From contig JAUHZO010000002.1 of NCBI GenBank assembly GCA_030425925.1, positions 1 through 64,000 of the forward strand: a stretch of 64,000 bases of DNA. Reading direction: 5' to 3'. This document shows positions 19,350 through 26,893 of this stretch, piece after piece. This DNA is from Alphaproteobacteria bacterium. GTDB lineage: Bacteria > Pseudomonadota > Alphaproteobacteria > Rhodobacterales > Rhodobacteraceae. Position 1 is the first letter of the stretch. Every line of letters starts with the position of its first letter. The notes under the pieces were generated by a model, which had not been told where the DNA came from, ran no database searches, and was given only the letters and a program-made list of their open reading frames with translations. Made by a program: the position numbers and the translations under genes.

Positions 19350-20135
19350 ATGCGGCAGGCCAAGGTCTTTCAGCTGAGTGTCACCCTGCTGGCCGCCGCG
19401 TTCCTGATCGTGCCGGCGATCATGTCGGTCATGGCCGGGGTGACGGCCAACTATTTCCGCGGCATCCGTTCGGGGCTGACGCTGAAATGGATCGGCCAGG
19501 TCTTTGAGCTTTACGCCGACAGCATCCTGCTGTCGCTCTATCTTGCGCTGGGCTGCCTGATCGCCACGCTGATCATCGGCGTGCCCGCCGCCTATGGCCT
19601 TGCCCGCAACCCCGGGCGCACAAGCCGGGTGCTGGAAGAGTTCGTCTCGCTGCCGCTGGCCGTGCCCGGCCTCGCGCTGGCGCTGGCCCTGCTGCAGCTT
19701 TACGGCACGATGAAGGGGTTTCGCACCTCGCCCGCCTTCATCCTGGTGGGCCACGTGCTTTACACGCTGCCGTTCATGATCCGCTCGGTGCTGGCCGTGC
19801 TGGCCGCCACCGATCTGAAAACGCTGGAGGAGGGCGCGGCCACCCTTGGTGCCGGGCCGTGGCAGCGGTTTCGCGACATCGTGGTGCCCAATGCCATGCC
19901 GGGCATCCTGGCGGGGGCGCTGACCGTGGTCACGCTGTCGGTGGGCGAGTTCAACCTGACCTGGATGCTGCACACCCCTTATCTGAAAACCCTGCCCGTG
20001 GGGCTCGCCGACAGCTATGCCTCGATGCGGCTCGAGGTCGCCTCGGCCTATACGCTGATCTTTTTCGTGATGATCGTGCCGCTTCTGATGGCGATGCAAT
20101 GGGCTTCGGACCGGGCAAGAAGGATCGCGCAATGA
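19350..20135 (+). CDS. ABC transporter permease 2
   Basis: The 261-residue membrane protein has six predicted helices and an EAA loop (EEGAATLGAGPWQRFRDIVV). It is of the PotC/PhnV class and forms the channel with permease 1. The ATG at 19350 is chosen because it follows the previous stop by one base and avoids an unlikely 11-residue basic leader. Its stop overlaps the ATPase start (ATGA). Confidence 0.88.
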   Translation: MRQAKVFQLSVTLLAAAFLIVPAIMSVMAGVTANYFRGIRSGLTLKWIGQVFELYADSILLSLYLALGCLIATLIIGVPAAYGLARNPGRTSRVLEEFVSLPLAVPGLALALALLQLYGTMKGFRTSPAFILVGHVLYTLPFMIRSVLAVLAATDLKTLEEGAATLGAGPWQRFRDIVVPNAMPGILAGALTVVTLSVGEFNLTWMLHTPYLKTLPVGLADSYASMRLEVASAYTLIFFVMIVPLLMAMQWASDRARRIAQ

Positions 20136-21166
20136 CGCTCACGCTCAAGAACGCCGCCAAGACCTTTGCCGACGGCACCGCGGCGCTGAAGCCCACGTCG
20201 CTGGCGGTGCAAACCGGAGAGATCGTGTCGCTGCTGGGCCCGTCGGGCTGCGGCAAGACCACGCTGCTGCGCATAATCGCCGGGCTGGAGGCTCCCGATC
20301 CCGGCGGCCAGGTTCTGTTCGACGCCGATGACGTCACCGATCTGCCGGTGGAACGGCGGCAGGTCGGCATGGTGTTCCAGTCCTACGCGCTGTTTCCCAA
20401 CATGAGCGTGCGGGCGAATATCGGCTATGGGCTGAAGATGCAGAAACTTCCCCGCGCCGAGATCGAGGCCCGCGTGGACGAGGTGCTGGAGATGTGCCGC
20501 CTGTCCGACTACGCCGACCGCGCCATCACCGCGCTGTCGGGCGGCCAGCGCCAGCGTGTGGCGCTGGCGCGCGCGGTTGCGCCGCGGCCGCGCATCCTGC
20601 TGCTGGACGAGCCGCTTTCCGCGCTCGACGCGGCGCTGCGCGACAGCCTGCGGGACGAACTGGCGCGGCTCTTGCGCCGCTTCGAGATCACGGCGATCTT
20701 TGTCACCCATGACCAGACCGAGGCACTGGCCATCGCCGACCGCGTGGCGGTGATGCGCGACGGACGGATCGAACAGATCGGCCGGCCGGAAGAGCTGTAC
20801 CGCAGGCCGGCCTCTGCCTTTGTCGCCACCTTTGTCGGGCATGCGCTTGCGCTGGATGGCGACGTCACGGGCTCGGTGCTGGCGCTGCCCGGTGGCAACC
20901 TGCCTTTGCCCGGAGCGGCTCCGCACCTGTCAGCCTATGTCCGCCCCGAGGACATCCGGATCACGCCGGACGGTCCGCTCGAAGCGCGGGTCGAAAGCGC
21001 CGTCTTTCTTGGCACGCATTACCGCGTCACCCTGGCGGGCGTCACCCGCCACCCGCTGGTGGCCATCCATGCCGCGCCCGAGGCCCCGAAGACAGGCAGC
21101 ATTGTGCGGCTCGACATCGCGCCGGGCGCGGTGCTGATGGTTCCGGCAGAAGGACCTGCCGCATGA
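20132..21166 (+). CDS. ABC transporter ATP-binding protein (PotA/FbpC/UgpC class with TOBE domain)
   Basis: The 344-residue ATPase has Walker A GPSGCGKTT, Q-loop VFQSYALFP, signature LSGGQRQRVALARA, Walker B ILLLDEPLSALD and the switch His in VTHDQTEALAIADR. After residue 240 a TOBE regulatory domain follows (AYVRPEDIRI). It powers the two upstream permeases. It overlaps the neighbour on each side by 4 bp. Confidence 0.93.
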   Translation: MTLTLKNAAKTFADGTAALKPTSLAVQTGEIVSLLGPSGCGKTTLLRIIAGLEAPDPGGQVLFDADDVTDLPVERRQVGMVFQSYALFPNMSVRANIGYGLKMQKLPRAEIEARVDEVLEMCRLSDYADRAITALSGGQRQRVALARAVAPRPRILLLDEPLSALDAALRDSLRDELARLLRRFEITAIFVTHDQTEALAIADRVAVMRDGRIEQIGRPEELYRRPASAFVATFVGHALALDGDVTGSVLALPGGNLPLPGAAPHLSAYVRPEDIRITPDGPLEARVESAVFLGTHYRVTLAGVTRHPLVAIHAAPEAPKTGSIVRLDIAPGAVLMVPAEGPAA

Positions 21167-21975
21167 CCCGTATCCTGCAGATCTCCGACAGCCATATCGT
21201 GCCGGAAGGGCAAAAGGCTTATGGCGTTGTCGACACCGCCGCAGCCCTTGCCGATACCGTTGCCACGATCAACCGCCGCCTGCCGGAAATCGGGCCGGTG
21301 GATCTGGTTGTGATGACCGGCGATCTGACCGATTTCGGAACCGAGGCGGAATATGCCCGGTTTCGGGCGATCCTGTCCGCGCTGGAGGTGCCCTACCGGG
21401 CGATCCCCGGCAATCATGATTGCCGGGAAACGATGCGCCGCGCCTTTGCCGATCAGGACTGGATGCCCGAGACCGGTCCGCTGAACTGGCGTGCGGACCT
21501 GGCAGGGTTCAGCCTGCTGGCACTGGATTCGACGGTGGCCGGGGAACCGTTCGGCCTTTTGTCGCCCGAGACGCTGGATTGGGTGCGCCACCAGTTGCAC
21601 GACCTTGACGGACACCCGGTGATCCTTGCCTGCCACCACCCGCCGTTCGAGATCGGCATCCGGCCGATGGATGTGCAGAACCTGCGAAACGCCGATGATC
21701 TTGCCGAAGTCCTGCAGAGCCACCGGGGCCCGAGCCGTCTGATCTGTGGCCATGTGCATCGGCTGGCCATGACGGTGTTTGCGGGCATCCCGGCCATGAC
21801 CTGCCCCGGGACGTCCCACGCCGTGACGCTGGACTTGCGTGCCGACAACCCCAACAGCCTGACGCTGGAACCGGGCGGCTTCCTTCTGCACGCGTTCAGC
21901 GGCGGTTTCGTATCCGGCCTGATCCCGGTGGGCGCGTTCGACGGGGGATGGCCGTTCGAGACCGCGCCGGACTGA
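21163..21975 (+). CDS. Metallophosphodiesterase, GpdQ/CpdA (class III cyclic-nucleotide phosphodiesterase) type
   Basis: The 270-residue enzyme carries all five calcineurin-like metal motifs: DSH (QISDSHIV, residues 6-10 region), GDLTDFG, GNHD, the ACHHPP histidine and GHVHR. This pattern and length match CpdA and GpdQ, which cleave cAMP or glycerophosphodiesters with two metals. No signal peptide, so cytoplasmic. Its coupling to an importer suggests it hydrolyses the imported compound, most simply a phosphodiester such as a glycerophosphodiester; that is an inference. A hairpin 21 bp after the stop ends the operon. Confidence 0.85.
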   Translation: MTRILQISDSHIVPEGQKAYGVVDTAAALADTVATINRRLPEIGPVDLVVMTGDLTDFGTEAEYARFRAILSALEVPYRAIPGNHDCRETMRRAFADQDWMPETGPLNWRADLAGFSLLALDSTVAGEPFGLLSPETLDWVRHQLHDLDGHPVILACHHPPFEIGIRPMDVQNLRNADDLAEVLQSHRGPSRLICGHVHRLAMTVFAGIPAMTCPGTSHAVTLDLRADNPNSLTLEPGGFLLHAFSGGFVSGLIPVGAFDGGWPFETAPD

Positions 21976-21996
21976 GGGCCGGGCCGGTCCGCCACG

Positions 21997-22014
21997 GGCC
22001 TGCGGGTGCAGGCC
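21997..22014 (+). terminator. Intrinsic terminator candidate after the phosphodiesterase
   Basis: GGCCTGC, loop GGGT and GCAGGCC make a perfect 7-bp stem followed by TTT, at the end of the LacI-controlled operon. Confidence 0.6.
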
Positions 22015-22352
22015 TTTGCACGCGTCCGGGCAAAAGGCGCACCCAGCACCGCCGATTTGGGTGTCACTGCCGCCGCGCGGACCGTCGAAACTTGCGCACA
22101 AAATGGCCCGCTGCAACGGGAGGCCGGCTCTGTCGGCGCCGGAAGGACCGATGGCAGGCCGCCGGACTTCCGGTCTGACGACAAAAAAGGCGACAGGGAG
22201 CTTCTTGTGTCACCGGTCGGGGCACAGGCCCGCAAGACTCGTCTCGGTATCGGCCCCCAATGCGGGGGCACCTTGATCGGTTCCCGGTCCATCGCGCTGG
22301 AAACGGAAACCGGCATTGAGAATGCGCTGGCCGTCCGGCAGAGCGCCGACGG
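22015..22352. other. Gene-free stretch before a truncated gene
   Basis: About 340 bp without a credible gene. Downstream the reading frame enters mid-way into a 2-hydroxyacyl-CoA dehydratase-like protein, so the missing 5' half may have been replaced by this sequence. I could not match any reading frame here to that family or to a transposase. Confidence 0.4.
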
Positions 22353-22880
22353 ATGGACGCAGTGAACGCGCTGCCCCCCGGGGGCGCGGACGCCTTTGTC
22401 GCGCGCAACGCGGGACGCTGGTTTTCGCCCGAGGACCACATCGCGCTTCTGTCCCGTCTGTCCGGTGGAGAGGGGCCGAAGATCGTTCTTGCCGGAACCG
22501 CGTGCGACATTCCCGTGATGCATGCGATATGCGACGGTCTGGGGCAAATCGTGGCGGATCTCCAGGAATATGGGTTTCAAATGCCGCAGCCCGGCAACGC
22601 GGCAGACCTGTTGACCGAAATCGCGAAGACTCCGCTTGCGCCGCGCGCCGCACCTCCAGGGCGCTTCACCCGGGCCCTGCACGACGGCATCGCCGGAGCC
22701 GATCTGGTTGTCGCCAGCGTCGATCCCAACGATGACAGCTTTGGCTGGGAACTGCCCGGTCTCCGCCAGGCCGCAGAGGCGCAGGGCGCAAGGTTCCTCG
22801 ATCTTGGATTCCGGCCCTTCCGTCCCGATCCCGCATGGCAGGACACGGCCCGGCTCCGTATTGCCGAAGCGCTGTCATGA
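22353..22880 (+). pseudogene. C-terminal remnant of a 2-hydroxyacyl-CoA dehydratase/benzoyl-CoA reductase-type subunit
   Basis: The readable product is 175 residues, whereas HgdB/BcrB-C-type subunits are about 380-430. The segment KIVLAGTACDIPVMHAICDG and the following IVADLQEYG resemble the late domain of these proteins, where a central sheet strand is followed by a VADDL-like motif. The stop overlaps the start of an intact paralog (ATGA), as expected for a two-subunit enzyme. No ribosome site precedes the first ATG. I read it as a 5'-truncated gene; a short functional protein is less likely. Confidence 0.55.
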
Positions 22881-24121
22881 GTTGCGCGAACGCCGCCGCC
22901 ACCTATCAGCGGGACTGGCTCAAGAGCCTCCGCGGGCAGATTCTGGACGGCGCGTCGTTCGCGTTCGTCAATGCCGACACGCCGCACGAACTGTTTCACT
23001 TCATGGACGTGCCGATGGTGACGAACCAGTGGTGGTCCGCCGTGATCGCGGCCAAGCAGCTGGCGCCGGAGTATTTCGACAAGATGGACGCGCTTGGGTT
23101 TCACGCCCATCTGCCGCGCTATTCGAGCCTGCCACTCATTGCACAGATGACGGGTGATTTCGACCGGCAGCCCTGGGGTGGTCTGCCGTCCCCGGCGATC
23201 CTCTGTGCGCGGGCCAGTTCCGACGAGCATCCGCGCATCTTTCAGCGCTGGGCAGAGCTGACCGGTGCCGAGCTTCACCTGCTGTCCGCACCGGCCACGC
23301 CGGATCCTGCGCCGGACTGGTGGATCCGTGCCCGGCGCGATTGGGAAGACCTCTACGGCACAGCCCGACTGGACCTGATGGTGGCCGAGATGCAGAGCCT
23401 GATCACCGCACTGGAGCGGTTGACCGGGCGGGCGTTCGACGAGGCCGCGTTTGCCGCCTACATGGCGCGCATCGACGAACAGGAACGCCTGCTGGACGAG
23501 GTTGCCGGCCTCATCGCCAGGGCCGACAAATGCCCCGTGGGCATCGCCGAGCAGATGCCCAACGTCATGATCCCGCAATGGCATCGCGGCTCGGACTGGG
23601 CGCTCTCGCATGTCCGCGCCTTCCGCGACGAGGTGGCCGGCCGGATCGACCGGGGCGAGGCCGTCTGCGACGCAGAGCGCCTGCGCATGATGTGGATCGG
23701 CGCGGGGCTCTGGTTCGACACATCGTTCTACCGCGCGTTCGAGGAGACGCATGGCGCGGTGTTCTGCTGGTCGATGTACCTGCCTTTCGCCGCCGACGGC
23801 TATATCCGCGCCGATCACGGAAACCCGCTGCGGGCGCTTGCGGCGCGGGTTTCGGCCATGAACGAGCAGTTGCACCAGCCGCCCTGGGTCAATGAATGGC
23901 TGGTCAAGGAGGCGAAACGCTGGCGGATCGATGTCGCGGTGATCCTGGTGCCCGAGCATGACCGGTTTTCCGGCTATGGCAGCTATTTCGCGCGAGAGGC
24001 GCTTCGCGCGGCAGGGGTTCGCATCGTCGAGATTCATTCCGACATGGTCGATCCGCGCGACTGGGATCGCGCCGCCATGGAAGCCCGCGTCGGCGCGGCT
24101 CTGGAATTGGAGGCAAGCTGA
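22877..24121 (+). CDS. 2-hydroxyacyl-CoA dehydratase family protein (benzoyl-CoA reductase-like subunit)
   Basis: The 414-residue product has the family's opening pattern (NADTPHELFHFMDVPMVTNQ, residues 36-55: a Pro-x-Glu step before the helix facing the iron-sulfur cluster) and the C-terminal GYGSYFAREALRAAGVRIVE domain. Enzymes of this family use a [4Fe-4S] cluster and an ATP-dependent activator for difficult reductions or dehydrations of CoA thioesters. No activator ATPase (HgdC type) is in the window. The partner subunit upstream is truncated, so function is doubtful. It is flanked by CoA-transferase genes, fitting CoA-thioester catabolism. TGATG overlap with the next gene. Confidence 0.72.
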   Translation: MSCANAAATYQRDWLKSLRGQILDGASFAFVNADTPHELFHFMDVPMVTNQWWSAVIAAKQLAPEYFDKMDALGFHAHLPRYSSLPLIAQMTGDFDRQPWGGLPSPAILCARASSDEHPRIFQRWAELTGAELHLLSAPATPDPAPDWWIRARRDWEDLYGTARLDLMVAEMQSLITALERLTGRAFDEAAFAAYMARIDEQERLLDEVAGLIARADKCPVGIAEQMPNVMIPQWHRGSDWALSHVRAFRDEVAGRIDRGEAVCDAERLRMMWIGAGLWFDTSFYRAFEETHGAVFCWSMYLPFAADGYIRADHGNPLRALAARVSAMNEQLHQPPWVNEWLVKEAKRWRIDVAVILVPEHDRFSGYGSYFAREALRAAGVRIVEIHSDMVDPRDWDRAAMEARVGAALELEAS

Positions 24122-25093
24122 TGGGCGCGCTCGACGGGTTGAAGGTCGCGGACTTTTCATGGGTCGGCGCCGGGCCGCGGTCCACCAAGGACCTTGCCGA
24201 CAGCGGTGCCCGCGTGGTCAAGGTCGAAAGCGCGAAACGGCTGGACCTCGGCCGCCGGTCTCCGCCCTTTGCCGGTGGCGACCGGCGCAATCCCGATGCC
24301 TCCGTGTTTTTCGCGCAGACCAACACCTCCAAGCAGAGCGTGACGATCAACCTCCGGCGATCCCCGCGGGGTCGCAGTGGCCGAGCGGCTGATCGCCTGG
24401 GCCGATGTGGTGGTCGAGAATTTCGGCCCCGGCTACATGGAGCGGATCGGGCTGGACTGGCAAACGCTGCAGGACCTCCGTCCCGGCATCATTCTTGCCA
24501 GCGTTTCGGTGGCCGGGCGGACCGGGCCGATGGCAGGGTTCCGTGGGTATGGCAATTCGGCCGCGGCGTGGTCCGGGCATTGCGACATGACCGGCTGGCC
24601 GGGGTCAGAGCCGCACATGCCCCCGTTTGCCTATGGCGACGTTGTTGCGCCGATGATGCTGACCGTCGCGATCCTGTCGGCGCTGGAACACCGTGACACC
24701 ACGGGCCAGGGCGTCTGGGTCGATGTCAGCCAGATCGAGGCGATGGTCCAGGTCGCAGGCGATCTCTTTGCCGAACCTCCCGCCGACAAGCCCGCCAACG
24801 ACGACCCCGAGTTGCACCCGCATGGTGTTGCCGGGATCGACTGGGACGCGATCCTTGTGGCAGACACGGATCAGGCCGTGATCGACCGCTGGCAGGCCAT
24901 CGTCGCCGCGTTCTTTGCGCGGCATGACCGCAAGACGCTGGCGGACTGGTCGCTGGACCATGGCTGGGGCCTGTCGCCGATCATTCGGCTGGCCGAAGTC
25001 CCGGACAGCCCGCAGATGCGCGCGCGCGGGGTGTTCGACGCTGACGGCCTGCCGGGGCCGCTCTTTGCCGTACATCAGGGGCGCGCGACATGA
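24121..25093 (+). pseudogene. CaiB/BaiF family CoA-transferase, frameshifted
   Basis: The protein opens normally (MGALDGLKVADFSWVGAGPR; DSGARVVKVES) up to VTINLR at 24357. It then continues in the next frame as DPRGVAVAERLIAWADVVV, so one base has been gained or two lost near 24358. The second part runs to a TGA at 25091-25093. The rejoined product would be about 323 residues, shorter than the usual 380-410; the region after AGDLFAEPP looks compressed, so an internal deletion is also possible. Family III transferases move CoA between acids. It overlaps the intact paralog that follows by 4 bp. Confidence 0.8.
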
Positions 25094-26271
25094 CCGCACT
25101 GAAAGACCTGCGCGTTCTGGATTTCTCGCGGCTCCTGCCGGGGCCGTACTGCACCTGGCTGCTGGCCGACCAGGGGGCAGAGGTGATCCGCGTCGAACAC
25201 CCGCGCGAACTGGAAAAACAGGCCAGGGTCTTCGGCTGGGACAAGCTGGATGATGCCGGGCGCATGCGACAGCGGGCGCGGGACATGCTGGCACGCGGGA
25301 AGAAGTCCATCTGTCTCGATCTGGGCGACCCGAAGGCCCAGGCCGTCCTGCGCAGCCTGGCGGCGACGGTCGACGTGGTGGTCGAGGATTATCGTCCGGG
25401 TGTGCTGGACAGTCTGGGACTTGGGTACAAGGCCTTGTCGGCAGAGACCCCCAAGCTGGTCTATGTGTCCCTCACCCTGTGCGGACAAACCGGACCGCTG
25501 CGCGACAAGCCCGGGCATGACCCCGTGACCCTGGCCGGCGTTCTCAGTCGCACGGGCGAGGATCCGGACGCGCCCGGGCTGCCCGGCTTTGCCGCGGCCG
25601 ACATCGTCACGGGTGCCCATGCCGCCTTTGCGACGCTTGCGGCGGTCATGCAGGCATGGGCGACAGCGCGCGGGCAGCATGTCGATGTGTCGATGTCGGA
25701 CTGCGCGCTGGTGCTGCTGGCCAACCTCATCGCCCGCCATGAAGACCCGGCGCATATCCCGCCCCGCGGTGCGCGGCGGGCCGACCTTGGCCTGTGGCGC
25801 TGTGCCGATGGCGCGTGGCTGGTGACGACCGACATGGAGCCGCGGTACTGGGCGACCTTCTGCGCCGCGATGGGCAGGCCGGAATACGCGGACTGGCAAT
25901 TCGACCCCTCGCGGCGTCAGCAAATCCGGGACGGGCTGCAAGCGACCTTTGCCAGCCAGCCGCGGAGCCACTGGCTTTTGCATCTGGCCGAGGCCGGCAC
26001 CCAGTTCGCCCCGGTCAACGATCTGGCCGAGGCGCTTGCGGAGCCGCATTTCCGCGCCCGTTGCATGGTCATTGCCCTCGAGACGTCCGGGGGGGACCGG
26101 CTGACGCAGGCCGGACCTCCCGTTCGGCTTGGCGAATTCACGGCTCCGCATCCCGCGGTCCCGCCCGGCACCCACACCGCCGAAATCCTGCAGGCTCTCG
26201 GCCTGGAAGACCGTGCAATAAACGCGCTTGCCGCGCACCAGACCGGGCCATCAACCCCGGCGACCACCTGA
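25090..26271 (+). CDS. CaiB/BaiF family (class III) CoA-transferase
   Basis: The 393-residue product is full length for the family. It has the N-terminal CoA-binding region (LRVLDFSRLLPGPYCTWLLA, GAEVIRVEHP), VVEDYRPGVLDSLGLGY, and GQHVDVSMSDCAL at about residues 196-208; its aspartate in MSD aligns by eye with the catalytic Asp of formyl-CoA transferase. It would activate an acid by CoA transfer for the neighbouring dehydratase-type enzyme. Second copy in a row after a broken paralog; the two may have formed a heteromer. The next gene, 22 bp on, is a broken TRAP binding protein. Confidence 0.88.
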   Translation: MTALKDLRVLDFSRLLPGPYCTWLLADQGAEVIRVEHPRELEKQARVFGWDKLDDAGRMRQRARDMLARGKKSICLDLGDPKAQAVLRSLAATVDVVVEDYRPGVLDSLGLGYKALSAETPKLVYVSLTLCGQTGPLRDKPGHDPVTLAGVLSRTGEDPDAPGLPGFAAADIVTGAHAAFATLAAVMQAWATARGQHVDVSMSDCALVLLANLIARHEDPAHIPPRGARRADLGLWRCADGAWLVTTDMEPRYWATFCAAMGRPEYADWQFDPSRRQQIRDGLQATFASQPRSHWLLHLAEAGTQFAPVNDLAEALAEPHFRARCMVIALETSGGDRLTQAGPPVRLGEFTAPHPAVPPGTHTAEILQALGLEDRAINALAAHQTGPSTPATT

Positions 26272-26293
26272 AAACTCCAAGGGAGGAAGACCC

Positions 26294-26893
26294 ATGTACA
26301 GAACAACAGCCATCATCGCGCTTTGCCTTGCGGCTCTGCCCGCCTGGGCGGCGGACTTCAACCTGACCTACGCCTCGCCCTATACCGAGGCGCATCCCTA
26401 AGGCGCGGCCGATGCCGAATGGATCGCCCGCATCGAAGAGCAATCCGGCGGTCGTGTCGACATAACGCCCTACTGGGGGCGTGCGCTGATCACCTCGCGC
26501 GAAGGGGTCGACGAGCTGGCCGCGGGCGTGGCCGACATGGCCTATATCGCGCCGATCTACGCGCGTTCGGGCTATGACATGAACCGTCTCGTCCCCGGGA
26601 TGTTCTATGGCTACACCGACGCGGAAAAGGTGCTGGACGTCTACATGGACCTCGTCAAGGACTACCCCGTGTTCGAAGAGGAACTCGATGGCGTGCATGT
26701 CGTCGGCTACAATGTCGGCACGCCGATGCACCTTTTGCTGCGTGAAAAGCCGGTCGAGACGCTGGGCGATCCGATCGACTGGAAGGCGGCGCAAAGAGGA
26801 CGCCTGCAAGGATCAGCCCGGTTGCATACTGCGGTCTATACAAAACCCGTGAACACGCTTATGGGCGAGGTCTTCTTTCCTTCCAGGTGCTGA
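26294..26893 (+). pseudogene. TRAP transporter substrate-binding protein (DctP type), broken
   Basis: A good ribosome site (GGGAGGAAG, 26281-26289) precedes ATG and a signal peptide (MYRTTAIIALCLAALPAWAA). The protein stops at a TAA (26399-26401) directly after YTEAHP. The same frame continues as GAADAEWIARIEEQSGGRVD and further DctP-like sequence (VADMAYIAPIYARSGYDMNR). A one-base change from TAC or TAT would explain the stop. From about 26790 the sequence no longer looks like a DctP, so the C-terminal half is also missing. No DctQ or DctM gene follows. This was presumably the uptake component of the decayed CoA-ester pathway. Confidence 0.8.

Noticed and set aside
22015-22352. Possible N-terminal half of the truncated dehydratase subunit in another frame
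   Set aside because: None of the reading frames shows the family's opening motifs.
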